From a bacterium (lineage in GTDB: Bacteria > Spirochaetota > Leptospiria > Leptospirales > Leptonemataceae), in contig JANSYA010000001.1 of assembly GCA_024742665.1 (NCBI GenBank), positions 248,001-312,000 of the forward strand: a stretch of DNA of 64,000 nucleotides, written 5' to 3'. Below the pieces are notes generated by a model. That model was not told where the DNA came from. It did not search any database and was given only the letters and a program-made list of their open reading frames with translations. The translations under genes were made by a program, and so were the position numbers. This document shows, piece after piece, positions 34,188 to 43,005 of this stretch. Every line of letters begins with the position of its first letter. Positions within the stretch are counted from its first letter, which is position 1.

Positions 34188-34203
34188 GAGATTGCCGTTC
34201 GAA

Positions 34204-34608
34204 TCAGTACTTGATGACGCGGGGCAGCTTTTTGGCGGATGCGATCCAACCGGCCACGCGCTTTTCGCCGGGCATCTGGCGAACGAGTTTCTTTTTCGCG
34301 TTGGTTTTTTCGAGCATCTCGTAGAGCGACTTCGCGTTGCGCTGGGCTAGTTCAGGCACGGTGTCGACACCGGCTTCTTCCAGCAGGTCAGCGTATTCTT
34401 CGCCGACGCCGTTGACCCGGAAGAGATCTACGTGGTTGATCCATTCCAGCAAAAGCTTCGCGCTCACGCCGGATTCTTTGGCCAGTTCTTTGCGTCCCTG
34501 GGGAGTTGCGCCTTTGGTCAAGAGTGCGCCAGTGGTTTTAACGCCGACTTTCGAGAGTTGCGCCGCGTACTTCGGGCCGATTCCTTCTACTTTTTCGAGA
34601 TTCGCCAT
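34204..34608 (-). CDS. DUF4332 helix-hairpin-helix protein
   Basis: 134 residues with paired HhH-like motifs VEGIGPKYAAQLSKVGVKTT and VNGVGEEYADLLEEAGVDTV, the pattern of DUF4332 and RNA-polymerase-like or DNA-binding HhH domains. A basic tail (EKRVAGWIASAKKLPRVIKY) follows. It is probably a nucleic-acid-associated protein but has no known enzymatic role. A strong terminator lies just downstream. It is separated by 94 bp from the DUF937 gene upstream on the same strand, so the two may form an operon. Confidence 0.8.
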   Translation of the reverse strand: MANLEKVEGIGPKYAAQLSKVGVKTTGALLTKGATPQGRKELAKESGVSAKLLLEWINHVDLFRVNGVGEEYADLLEEAGVDTVPELAQRNAKSLYEMLEKTNAKKKLVRQMPGEKRVAGWIASAKKLPRVIKY

Positions 34609-34702
34609 ATCTTAAAATGCTCCTGAGTTATTCTGAGTGATGCGGGAGCCGGCCTTCAGGCGGAAGAACCGGTTCCGATCGATCTGTGCTTGAGTTTTGA
34701 AA

Positions 34703-35293
34703 TTACTTGAGAAAGCCGCCGAGCAGCTTGCCGCCGATGTTGATCAGGTCGTCGCTGATGTCGCCGTCGTTATCGGTGTCGAGCAGCTTGCCGAGAACGC
34801 CCATTGCGTCGGGATCCTGCTGTTCGACTGATGCTTTCTCCTGGCCCAGGAAGTCGGACAGCGCCGAAGCGTCCAGGCCCTTTTCGGACTTAATCTTGCC
34901 TACCGCGCCGAGTACGACCGGAGCCAGAGCGGCGAGGGCCGTGTTGACCTGCGAAGCATCGAGGCCGGTCGCTTTGCTGAGGCCGGAGGATACAACGCTT
35001 TGCTGTCCGCCGAGGACGTGTCCGAGAATCGCCGCGCCGTCGCCGAAGTCGCCGCCGCCGAGAAAGCCGCTTACGTCGCCCAGAATCGAACCGTCGTGTT
35101 TGTTTTCGAGCGCGCCTGCGAGTGCTTCCGCTCCGCCCTGATTCGCGTTCTTAGCGAGCGCCTGAACTAAAAGCGGCAGCGCGCCTGATACGACCGAAGC
35201 CGCTTGCGATTTATCAACGCCGAGTTGTCCGCCGAGTTGTTCGATTGCGGTTTGACCGAGTTGTCCCTGTAATAGATCTAAAATGCCTGACAT
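34703..35293 (-). CDS. DUF937 (YidB-like) protein with C-terminal EF-hand-like loop
   Basis: 196 residues from the ATG at 35293, backed by AGGAGGGC on the minus strand. Tandem helical repeats (GILDLLQGQLG, AIEQLGGQLGVDKSQAASVVS, LPLLVQALAKN; later SGLSKATGLDASQVNTALAALAP) match DUF937/YidB. Near the C-terminus DTDNDGDISDDL has the DxDxDG layout of a calcium-binding EF-hand/dockerin loop. Many DUF937 proteins lack this. No signal peptide is present. Function unknown; calcium responsiveness is an inference from the loop. Confidence 0.78.
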   Translation of the reverse strand: MSGILDLLQGQLGQTAIEQLGGQLGVDKSQAASVVSGALPLLVQALAKNANQGGAEALAGALENKHDGSILGDVSGFLGGGDFGDGAAILGHVLGGQQSVVSSGLSKATGLDASQVNTALAALAPVVLGAVGKIKSEKGLDASALSDFLGQEKASVEQQDPDAMGVLGKLLDTDNDGDISDDLINIGGKLLGGFLK

Positions 35294-35465
35294 ATAAGCC
35301 CTCCTGACAGTAGGCATTGCGGTCCGGTCGCTTCCTGTACTTCAAGGGTTTTTTTAATTATGTGCGTACAAAAAACATTTCTAATGATCGGCTAACTCTG
35401 CGGAGCCTCGGGCGCCCGCGAGAATGTTTGCTGGACGATGGAATTGCGGAGATCAAAGGTGTGGG

Positions 35466-37646
35466 ATGACTGAACGCAACGACGCCGTGATTCGGCACGT
35501 GATTCTTTACAAGCATGGGATCGGTTATTTCAAACGCGAGGCGCTCGTAGAGGGCGACGGCGTGATCGAGCTCCAGTTCAAAACGAAAGAGATGAACGAC
35601 GTGCTCAAATCGCTGACCGTCTACGATGCCGACGGCGGTCTTGTGCCGGGCATCTCGTACGAAGGCGAGGCCGGCCAGACGCCGGGCGATACCGGGCTGG
35701 AGTATCCCCACCAGCGGGCTCTCTCGGGTTTGCTCGCCAATTTAATCGGCGTGCGACTGACGCTGACCATCGGCGACGCGGAGATCTCCGGCGAAATTCT
35801 GGGTCTGGAATCCTTCCCGGCCGACAGCGTGCCTGCGGGCCGGCGCTCTGAAGCTGGAGCCGCGGCGGCCGGCGATCATCTACATCGCAATCGCGAGCAG
35901 ACCCGATTGCTCCTGCGCTGCGATGACGGTCCACTCCGGAGCTTTAATATTCTGGAAGTCGAGGCCTTTCGCCTGCTGGATGAAAAGGTCGATCAGGACG
36001 TCAGCCATCAGCTCACGTCGACTGTGTACTGGAAAAAGAAAGCCGCTCGCAAGATTACAATTCACTCCCGGGGCTCCGGCGAGCGTCGCCTGATTCTGGG
36101 CTATGCGATCGAGGCGCCGGTCTGGAAAACTTCGTATCGGATTTTGTTGCCGGAGCGTTCCGCTCTCGCTGGCGGCCGGCGCGCGGATGACAGTGCATCG
36201 GCAGGGGCGCTGCGTTTACAGGGCTGGGCTCTCGTCGACAATCCCCACGACGAAGACTGGGACGACGTGCGACTCTCGCTCGTCGCGGGACTGCCCGTCT
36301 CATTCACTCACGATTTATACAGTCCGCGCTACCAGCAGCGTCCCGAAATCGCCGTCGACCGCGGGGTCGCCTATGGCGCGCCGGAAGTGCAGGCCGGCTC
36401 GCCCCCGGCACCGCCCAAACGGATGAAGGCGAAATCAATGGCGCCCCCCGGGGGGCCGGCGATGGCCAGCATGGATTTGATGGAGATCGGCGAATTTTCG
36501 GAGGAGCCGGATGAAATCGTCTCCGGCTTTCCGGGACACCTCAGTCTCGGCGGCATTGACGACTCCTTTGCCCCGGACGTGGACGTCTCCGGCGGCGAGC
36601 TGGACGGCGGCAACGCGTACGTTTATCATCTGGAACATCCCGTGTCGGTGGGCCGCGGACAGTCGGCGCTCGTTCCGATTCTGGCGGCGGACTTCGAAGG
36701 CGAACGCGTCGCTCTTTATAGTCCGCAAATTCGCGCGACGAATCCCATGGCCTGCATTCTACTGAAAAATTCGACCGACTCGACTCTCGAAGGCGGGCCG
36801 GCCACCGTCTTCGATCAGGAAAGCTACGCCGGCGAAGGCATGCTCAAGCTGTTTAAGCCAGGCGAAACCCAGTTCGTGCCGTACGCCGTCGAGCTCGGCT
36901 GTCGCATCGCTCGCGACAATGAATCAATCGAACGCGGCGTCTATCGCTCGCTGATCGTGAACGGCGCGTGGTCTATGTTTCATCGCAGGCTCGCGCTCGC
37001 GATCTATAAAATCGACAATCGCGCGAATCCCTATCCCCTCGAACTCTTTATCGAACACGATATTCGTCACGGCTGGAGCCTGGCCGACGCGGCGGCCGGC
37101 GATCCGGGCATCGCTCTGGATTCCGACGGGCTGTCCGAAGTCGTCGGCGAATTGCACGAAAGTACGCCGGAACACTATCGATTTCGCATGAGCGTGCCCG
37201 CCGGGGAAACGGTGCGTTTTATCGTACGCGAAATGGGGGAATATACCAACAATCACAATATCGGCGCTCTGGACCGGGATTCCCTGAGCGCCTTCGCGGC
37301 CCGGGGCTATCTGGACGAAGCAACGCGGAAATTGATCGAAGAGCTGATCGGCCTGCAGAGTCGCGCCGCCGAACTCAAACGTGAACTGCGCGACTGTGAA
37401 AGCGAAAGCCAGAACCTGAGTGCGGGACAGGAGCGATTGCGCGAAAATCTTAAAAGCTTCAGCGGGCGAGCCGATGAAGAAGATCTGCGCAAACGTTATT
37501 TGACCCAGTTCAAGCAGGACGAAGATCGCTTCGAAGAGCTGCGCGCCGAAAATTCACGAATCAATGGCGAGCTGCAGGAAATTCAGAGCAAACGCGATCG
37601 CCTGCTGGCCGAAGCCAGTCTGGACTTGATGGTGCAAAATTCCTGA
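35466..37646 (+). CDS. DUF4139-domain protein
   Basis: 726 residues from ATG 35466 (AAAGGTG upstream). Strand-rich N-terminal part (IRHVILYKHGIGYFKREALV) and a central region with WKTSYRILLPE, LRLQGWALVDNPHDEDWDDV and LSLVAGLPVSF match the DUF4139 core found in mucoidy-inhibitor-A-like proteins; HDLYSPRYQQRP belongs to the same motif. A Pro/Met-rich insert (~305-360) interrupts the domain. The last ~90 residues form a Glu/Arg-rich coiled coil. There is no signal peptide, unlike some relatives. Role unknown. The gene diverges from DUF937 across 172 bp. Confidence 0.78.
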   Translation: MTERNDAVIRHVILYKHGIGYFKREALVEGDGVIELQFKTKEMNDVLKSLTVYDADGGLVPGISYEGEAGQTPGDTGLEYPHQRALSGLLANLIGVRLTLTIGDAEISGEILGLESFPADSVPAGRRSEAGAAAAGDHLHRNREQTRLLLRCDDGPLRSFNILEVEAFRLLDEKVDQDVSHQLTSTVYWKKKAARKITIHSRGSGERRLILGYAIEAPVWKTSYRILLPERSALAGGRRADDSASAGALRLQGWALVDNPHDEDWDDVRLSLVAGLPVSFTHDLYSPRYQQRPEIAVDRGVAYGAPEVQAGSPPAPPKRMKAKSMAPPGGPAMASMDLMEIGEFSEEPDEIVSGFPGHLSLGGIDDSFAPDVDVSGGELDGGNAYVYHLEHPVSVGRGQSALVPILAADFEGERVALYSPQIRATNPMACILLKNSTDSTLEGGPATVFDQESYAGEGMLKLFKPGETQFVPYAVELGCRIARDNESIERGVYRSLIVNGAWSMFHRRLALAIYKIDNRANPYPLELFIEHDIRHGWSLADAAAGDPGIALDSDGLSEVVGELHESTPEHYRFRMSVPAGETVRFIVREMGEYTNNHNIGALDRDSLSAFAARGYLDEATRKLIEELIGLQSRAAELKRELRDCESESQNLSAGQERLRENLKSFSGRADEEDLRKRYLTQFKQDEDRFEELRAENSRINGELQEIQSKRDRLLAEASLDLMVQNS

Positions 37647-37717
37647 AGAGCGTGTAGATTCTAATAAAGCATGCAGCGTCTGATGAATCCGCGCGGCGAA
37701 TCCTGATGCGCGCAGGC

Positions 37718-38749
37718 TTAAAGCAACTTCAGCGCAACATAGCCCGCTGTAACCAGCAGCTGGCCGCAGCCCAGACTGAACAGCAGACGACCCGGCGCGA
37801 TGCGAATCGCAAAGCGCGATCCGAACTGCGCGCCGATCACGCTGCCGAGCGCGATGCAGATGCTCAGGCCCAAATAGATATTGCCGGCGATTACGTAGTG
37901 CAGGGTGGTCAGAACCGACGTGATCAGAATGCAAAAGAACGAAGTCGCCACGGCTTCCGCCGGCTTGAATTTTAGCGCGAAAACGAAAAAAGGCACGGCG
38001 AAAAATCCGCCGCCGACGCCCAGCAGCGCCGACAGCGCGCCGAAGCCGCAGCCGACGAGCAGCGTCGCAGCAGGCCGGCGGCGAATGCGAAGCGCGCGTT
38101 CGGCCGCGATCATCGCATCGGCTTTCGCCGCGGCCTTTGCTTTCGGGTTTGCGTTCGGGTTTGCGTTCGGGTTTGTTTTCGGGGCCGCCGCCGGATCCGC
38201 ATTCGGGTTCGATCGCGTTTCCGATTTGTTCGCATCTTCAGTCGCAGTCGCAGTCGCAGTCGCATTCGCTTCAGTTTGATCGCTATAGCCGAACGAACGA
38301 TACACATTGTACACGCCCAGCAGGCCGAGAAAGAGACCGAAGCAGAGCAGCAAAAAGAAATCGGCGATACTCAGCCCCGCGATGAAAGGCGCATCGGCCG
38401 CGCTGGAACCCCGCAGGTTGCCGAAAGCCATCGCCATCGCCTGGGACGCGGGAATCGCGCCGAGCAGGAGCAGCAGGCCTTCGCGGTACAGAATCTTACG
38501 CTGGCGCGCGTACTCGATCATGCCCGACAGACTCATGAAGGCGATCTGCCCCATCGAAGAGGCGACGGCCAGCGGCGCGGACAGCTGCAGCACCGAGTGA
38601 AAGAAGGGCGTCACGACGAAACCGCCGCCGATGCCGAACAGCGCCGAGACGAAGCCGACCGCCAGCCCGATGGCGAAGCATACGGCGACGCCCGCGAAGA
38701 GCGAACCGAAGCTTGCGGCGAGCGGCGTCAGGTCGAAGAGGATATCCAT
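37718..38749 (-). CDS. TauE/SafE (sulfite exporter)-family membrane transporter
   Basis: 343 residues from ATG 38749. Two blocks of membrane helices carry the inverted-repeat family motif: GFVSALFGIGGGFVVTPFF near the N-terminus and FGALSALLGVGGGFFAVPFF in the second half. Between them is a ~60-residue low-complexity cytoplasmic linker, with a TATATAT-like Ala-Thr run and Asn-Pro-Asn-Ala repeats, encoded by hexamer-type DNA repeats. TauE/SafE proteins export sulfite, sulfoacetate or organosulfonates; the substrate is not known here. It is convergent with the DUF4139 gene and divergent from the histidine kinase gene (75 bp between starts). Confidence 0.85.
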   Translation of the reverse strand: MDILFDLTPLAASFGSLFAGVAVCFAIGLAVGFVSALFGIGGGFVVTPFFHSVLQLSAPLAVASSMGQIAFMSLSGMIEYARQRKILYREGLLLLLGAIPASQAMAMAFGNLRGSSAADAPFIAGLSIADFFLLLCFGLFLGLLGVYNVYRSFGYSDQTEANATATATATEDANKSETRSNPNADPAAAPKTNPNANPNANPKAKAAAKADAMIAAERALRIRRRPAATLLVGCGFGALSALLGVGGGFFAVPFFVFALKFKPAEAVATSFFCILITSVLTTLHYVIAGNIYLGLSICIALGSVIGAQFGSRFAIRIAPGRLLFSLGCGQLLVTAGYVALKLL

Positions 38750-38824
38750 ACGTGAAATTGAATGCGCAATATAAATCGCGAAGCGAAGGCTTGACCGCTG
38801 GATCGCGATCGGGGACACATTGTC

Positions 38825-40270
38825 ATGGATCGCTCTTCGCGGCCAGGCAAATCCGTATTCTCCTGGCGTCGCCTGCTGCGGCGAAATTTTCGTTTCGCCC
38901 TGCGTCAGTTTCGCAAGACGCGTCGCCTGACGGCGCGCAGTCCCGGCCGGGATTTTCCCCGCGCCGCTTATACCGAAGTTCATATCGTTTTACGTTATAT
39001 CTATTTGATCCTGCCGATCCTGTACGTGCCCTTCGCGGTCTACGATGTGATCGCCGCGTTCGTCGGGTGGAGCATAGACGCGCGCATGGTGTACTTCGAC
39101 CTGGCGCTCTATTGCGTGCTGCTGTCGATGGGAGCGATGCTGGGCGGGTCTCGCGCGAATCGCGTGTCGTTCGCGGCCCTGCGCTTGCAGTGCGTGCTCG
39201 GCGTCGGACTGTTTTCCCTGGGCGGAACCGCGGCGACGATCTTGCTTTTCGAGCAGGCCCAGGACCTTTCGTTATTCACGGGCGTTCTGCTGGCCATCGC
39301 CGTTCTGTTTCGCTTTCCGGACTTTACGAAATTCGGAATCTACGCGCTGAACTACGCGATTCTGTACGCTTTTTTCTGGAGCGAAGGAGTCGTGAACCCC
39401 GTGCATGTTCAGAATCCAATGTTCGTTCTCTGTATCATCGTGCTCTTCGATCGGCTGACCTATTTTTCGATGAGCAACAGCTACTTCAAGAACCAGCGCA
39501 TCCTGCAGCTGAACCGTTTGATCCTCGAAGAAGATCGCAACAAAAGCGAAATGATCGGTATCGCCATCCACGATTTGAAGAGCCCCGTGACCGGCATTAT
39601 GAGCGTCAGCACGCTTTTACGCGAAAGTCCGGACGGCTTTACGCCCGACGAACGCGACGAAATTCTGGGCGAAGTGCAGGAATCCTCCCGGGCGATTCTC
39701 GGTCATATCGAGGATCTGGTGGATATCGCGCGCTCGGGCATCGGCGGCATCACCTTGAATTACGAAACATTCGATGCGCTGGAGTTAGTGTACGGCACGA
39801 TTCAGAATTTCAACTACCAGGCTTCGTTAAAAGACATCCACGTCTATACGCGTTTCGCCGACGGTCCGGCCAGGATTCACAGCGATCGCCGGTCCGTGGC
39901 GGGGATCCTGGAGAATTTAATTTCGAACGCTATCAAATATACGCCCCCTGGCGGCAGCGTGCTGCTGCAATCGCGCTATCGTCGCCCGGCTTCGATTACT
40001 CTCGACGTATGCGACGAAGGTCCGGGCTTTACGGCCGAAGATCGTTCGCGCTTGTTCAGTCGCTTCAGCCGGCTTTCGGCGCGGCCGACGGGCGGCGAAT
40101 CTTCGACGGGCATCGGCCTGTTCACTGTTTATAAGCTGGCCCAGGCCCTCGACGGCGTGGAAATCGATCTCGCAAATTTGAACGACGAAGCAGCAGGCAC
40201 AGGAACCAGGTTCAGCGTATCGATTCCACTGGCGGATTCGGAGCAGGCGTCGACAACAGAGTCGGCTTAA
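38825..40270 (+). CDS. Membrane sensor histidine kinase
   Basis: 481 residues. About six membrane helices (~55-215) without a large periplasmic loop, then a HisKA dimerisation domain with IGIAIHDLKSPVTGIM (His ~249) and a HATPase domain: N-box ILENLISNAIKYTP, D-box CDEGPGF and G-box SSTGIGLFTVYK. It has no receiver, so the partner regulator must be elsewhere; no response regulator gene adjoins it. The N-terminus has an Arg-rich 45-residue tail ahead of the first helix. ATG 38825 is the first Met. A terminator for the convergent gene follows its stop. Confidence 0.88.
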   Translation: MDRSSRPGKSVFSWRRLLRRNFRFALRQFRKTRRLTARSPGRDFPRAAYTEVHIVLRYIYLILPILYVPFAVYDVIAAFVGWSIDARMVYFDLALYCVLLSMGAMLGGSRANRVSFAALRLQCVLGVGLFSLGGTAATILLFEQAQDLSLFTGVLLAIAVLFRFPDFTKFGIYALNYAILYAFFWSEGVVNPVHVQNPMFVLCIIVLFDRLTYFSMSNSYFKNQRILQLNRLILEEDRNKSEMIGIAIHDLKSPVTGIMSVSTLLRESPDGFTPDERDEILGEVQESSRAILGHIEDLVDIARSGIGGITLNYETFDALELVYGTIQNFNYQASLKDIHVYTRFADGPARIHSDRRSVAGILENLISNAIKYTPPGGSVLLQSRYRRPASITLDVCDEGPGFTAEDRSRLFSRFSRLSARPTGGESSTGIGLFTVYKLAQALDGVEIDLANLNDEAAGTGTRFSVSIPLADSEQASTTESA

Positions 40271-40324
40271 GACTTCGCGGCGGAGTTGGCATCGCAACCG
40301 GGCTCGGAGTCCGCCGCCAAATAT

Positions 40325-40363
40325 AAAAACGGCCGCCGGATTCTCGCGAATCTTCGGCGGCCG
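40325..40363 (-). terminator. Intrinsic terminator for the minus-strand pectinacetylesterase-like gene
   Basis: CGGCCGCCG (40330-40338) pairs with CGGCGGCCG (40355-40363), with an inner GATTC-TCGC-GAATC stem. The AAAAA at 40325-40329 gives a U-run on the minus strand. It sits ~105 bp past the stop codon of the esterase gene and faces the histidine kinase gene, so it may also limit convergent read-through. Confidence 0.7.
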
Positions 40364-40467
40364 CCCTTCCTTCGTTGATTGCGGCGCCGCGCGGGTTTCG
40401 CGCGAGGCCGCGTGTCACGAGCGATCGGCTCGGGACCGATCTTTCGCTCTCGATCGATTTGATCGAA

Positions 40468-41826
40468 TTATAGACCCGTCAGGGCGCCGTTGATGATCGG
40501 CCCGACAATGCCCATGCCTGGATCTTCGGCGTTGTAAGCGTTTTCCGGTTCGTAAATGCGAATGCGCTGATCGCCGCTTACGAAACGATCAAGAAAGGTT
40601 TCGAACGGAACGAACTCGCTATAGCATTTATAGGTCTGACCCCAGGGCCATTCCAGATACTCCCACCAGTAGCGTTTCTTTTCCATGCGCTGGCAGGCGT
40701 GGCTGCCGATAAACGTGATGATCGACGTGCAGTGGCTGTCGTTGATCTCGCGTTCCCAGGGCAGGAAGTAGCTGAAGTTGCTCAGGCCGTTCATCTGGTT
40801 TACGAGATTGTCCTGGTCCTGCTTCCAGTACGACAGAATCGTCGCCTGGTCGATGCCCGGATAAAAACGTTCGTACGAAAATCGCGAGTAGTTAAAGTCG
40901 CGGGAGTACGCCGTATAGGCCATTTGGTCGTTCGGAAATTCCTGAGATACGACGCGGTTGATCGTGCCGAAGTCGTTGATGTCGAAGCTCGCGGGCAGAT
41001 CGGCGAAGACCGAGTCGAGATCCCAGGAAGTGCGGATCTGGTTGTGCAGACGCTTCGAAAGCGAGCTGGCTGAAGGCGCCGGAAAGATGGGGCCGGAGTC
41101 GTTCAGCATATAACCTTTCTGCGGATTGAGCGTCCGCCGCAGATTGTAGTACGCGGAAATGGTCGCGGTGCCGCCGGCGCTGAAACCGCTCACGAGCATC
41201 TTACCGATATTCGGAATTTGCGCGGCCACATGATCCGCCGCCGCCAGGGTATTCGTATAGCCGGCGTGGTGCCAGTTCAGCGGCGGTTGCTGTCCGGCCG
41301 GGTCAGTATAGGTGACCACGTTGTTGCCGACGTGCACGTCGCCCGTACAGTACGGCAGAAAGACCACGTTCCAGCCTTTGGTCACGAGATCCGTCCGGCT
41401 GCGCAGCGGCAGTCCCGGGTCGGCGCCGTTGACGATCGGGGAAACGTACTTCCCTTTGAACTGGGTCATATAGTCGTCCGCGATTCCGTTGGGGTTCGCC
41501 GCCCCCAGAAGCCCGGTTTGACCGCTGCAGGACTCGTAGTCCCAGCACGCTCCGCCGCCCTCGAAATAGAAGACCACGTTCGGGGAAGCCGTGCGATGCA
41601 CGAAGAACTTGTACTGCGATCCGTTGCCGCACTTCGTTCCAGGCAGTTCGACCTTCTGCCAGCTATAGTTGTTGCCGCCGTCGACGATGACGTCCACGAT
41701 CGTGTCGAGAATATCGGCCTGGGTCGCGCCGAACGGCAGAGCCGTCAGCAGAACGCCCAGGAGCAGCTTGTGCTTGAACGAGCCGACTTTGCGACTCGCT
41801 TCGGAGCCTGATTGAATTTTTCTCAT
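40468..41826 (-). CDS. Exported pectinacetylesterase/Notum-family hydrolase
   Basis: 452 residues with a cleavable-type signal ([17 protein letters not shown]). Alpha/beta hydrolase motifs of the PAE/Notum family: [14 protein letters not shown] (oxyanion/Cys motif), [13 protein letters not shown], the nucleophile elbow [19 protein letters not shown], and a C-terminal INDSHCT carrying the candidate His. Family members deacetylate pectin or delipidate signalling proteins; a secreted carboxyl-esterase is the safe call. GGAGGG precedes the ATG. A paralogue is encoded at 53070-54416. It diverges from the following gene over a 415-bp non-coding region. Confidence 0.82.
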   Translation of the reverse strand: MRKIQSGSEASRKVGSFKHKLLLGVLLTALPFGATQADILDTIVDVIVDGGNNYSWQKVELPGTKCGNGSQYKFFVHRTASPNVVFYFEGGGACWDYESCSGQTGLLGAANPNGIADDYMTQFKGKYVSPIVNGADPGLPLRSRTDLVTKGWNVVFLPYCTGDVHVGNNVVTYTDPAGQQPPLNWHHAGYTNTLAAADHVAAQIPNIGKMLVSGFSAGGTATISAYYNLRRTLNPQKGYMLNDSGPIFPAPSASSLSKRLHNQIRTSWDLDSVFADLPASFDINDFGTINRVVSQEFPNDQMAYTAYSRDFNYSRFSYERFYPGIDQATILSYWKQDQDNLVNQMNGLSNFSYFLPWEREINDSHCTSIITFIGSHACQRMEKKRYWWEYLEWPWGQTYKCYSEFVPFETFLDRFVSGDQRIRIYEPENAYNAEDPGMGIVGPIINGALTGL

Positions 41827-42241
41827 CAGAACACCCTCCAGATTGATTTGTTTTGTGTTAGGACAATAAGCCGCGATCGTCCCGGTCGCAAATCTTCTGG
41901 GACGAACGGTTGCCTTGCGATGCCGAACGGTCGGGGCCGATAGCGGAGCTTTCGCGCGAAGATCGCGGGCCTTCGCACGCTAATCGCGGCGAAAGTTTGA
42001 TGCGAAATTGTATCTTCTGTTTTCGCGTGCGCGGAAAGAGTCGCTTCGCCGCTGCACTTTCGCGACAGATACAGTTCATCCCGCATTGCGAACCGTTCAT
42101 CCCCGGCGGCTTGATTATGACGCGACGCGGGCGTAGTATCGGATCAGATCTTTCGAATCGAATCGAAGCCGGGGCCTAAGCGAAAACTGACCCACAAAGA
42201 TTCGCTGATCTAAATCTATCGTCAAGTTGAGAGTGTCGATC
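41827..42241. other. 415-bp intergenic region between divergent genes
   Basis: I see no gene. Near its right end is a candidate promoter (42111-42139) for the rightward gene. The left end gives the GGAGGG ribosome-binding site of the esterase gene on the minus strand. Several short CG-rich inverted stretches (for example GCGAAAGT around 41990-42060) are not convincing RNA structures. The length suggests regulatory DNA. Confidence 0.4.
42111..42139 (+). promoter_or_regulatory. Candidate sigma-70 promoter
   Basis: TTGATT at 42111-42116 and TAGTAT at 42134-42139, 17 bp apart, lie ~100 bp upstream of ATG 42242. Fair match; could drive the membrane-anchored protein and the SLC12-like transporter genes. 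Confidence 0.4.
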
Positions 42242-42913
42242 ATGTCAGGACTGCCTTCTATACTAAAATCGCCGTTATTCTGGAGCGCCGCGCTGGCCGT
42301 AGTACTAACGGGCGTCGTATTCGCGCTATTATCCGGCGGTCCGTCCGGGGGCTATGAGTCCGGCCCGGGCGAGGTCTCGGATCGAAGGGACGCGACCGGC
42401 GGCATGCTGGACGGGATCTTCGATGGAGATCCCGCGGCGACCGCGCAGGCCGGCGACGATGCGGTCGACGGCGAAGCGCCGCGTCCGCTCAGTCAGGAAG
42501 CGCAGTCCGCCGAAGTGGATCTCGTGGCCGTGCGCAAGGCGCTGCCGAAGAATTTATACTGGGAACTGGCGGCGCCGACGGAAGACGTCGCCGAACAAAA
42601 GCGGCGGCGCGAACGCGAAAACGAAATCAACGAGCAGTTCGGTCGCGTGCAGGCGAATGTGGCGAGCGAGGCGGAGATTCGAGAATACTACGCCTTTCAA
42701 AAGCGGCGCTCCCAGGACTTCATCGAGTTCTTGAGCTACGTTATAAAAAAGCACGGCGACGAATTGTCCGAGCGCGACGAAGGCCTGTATGGTCTCGGCA
42801 TTGAACTGCACACAGCCCGCATCGAACACATTCCGCGCGCTTTAGAAGAAGCCCTGGCGCGAAAGACCGTGCACGATCGAAAACGCAGGGAATGGCTGGC
42901 CGGCCAGAACTAA
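42242..42913 (+). CDS. Single-pass membrane-anchored protein of unknown function
   Basis: About 223 residues. One helix near the N-terminus (FWSAALAVVLTGVVFALLSG) anchors the protein; next is a Gly/Asp-rich linker (~35-80), then a charged helical region (EQKRRRERENEINEQFGRVQ, REYYAFQKRRSQDFIEFL) ending in KTVHDRKRREWLAGQN. Positive residues dominate the last third. I do not recognise the family. ATG 42242 is preferred over the TTG 15 bp upstream. It lies 92 bp before the SLC12-like transporter gene on the same strand and may be its partner. Confidence 0.62.
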   Translation: MSGLPSILKSPLFWSAALAVVLTGVVFALLSGGPSGGYESGPGEVSDRRDATGGMLDGIFDGDPAATAQAGDDAVDGEAPRPLSQEAQSAEVDLVAVRKALPKNLYWELAAPTEDVAEQKRRRERENEINEQFGRVQANVASEAEIREYYAFQKRRSQDFIEFLSYVIKKHGDELSERDEGLYGLGIELHTARIEHIPRALEEALARKTVHDRKRREWLAGQN

Positions 42914-43005
42914 GGCCTGCTTACATGTGATCGGCTGGCTCTCTTTTGTCTTTGCCGAACGGTAGCCATACAGAACCATGGTCGGACTCCTATGGGCAAT
43001 CGATC

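Noticed and set aside
38713..40134. Plus-strand 473-codon frame overlapping the histidine kinase
   Set aside because: It is an Arg-rich alternative frame; the kinase motifs (His, N, G boxes) are in the other frame.
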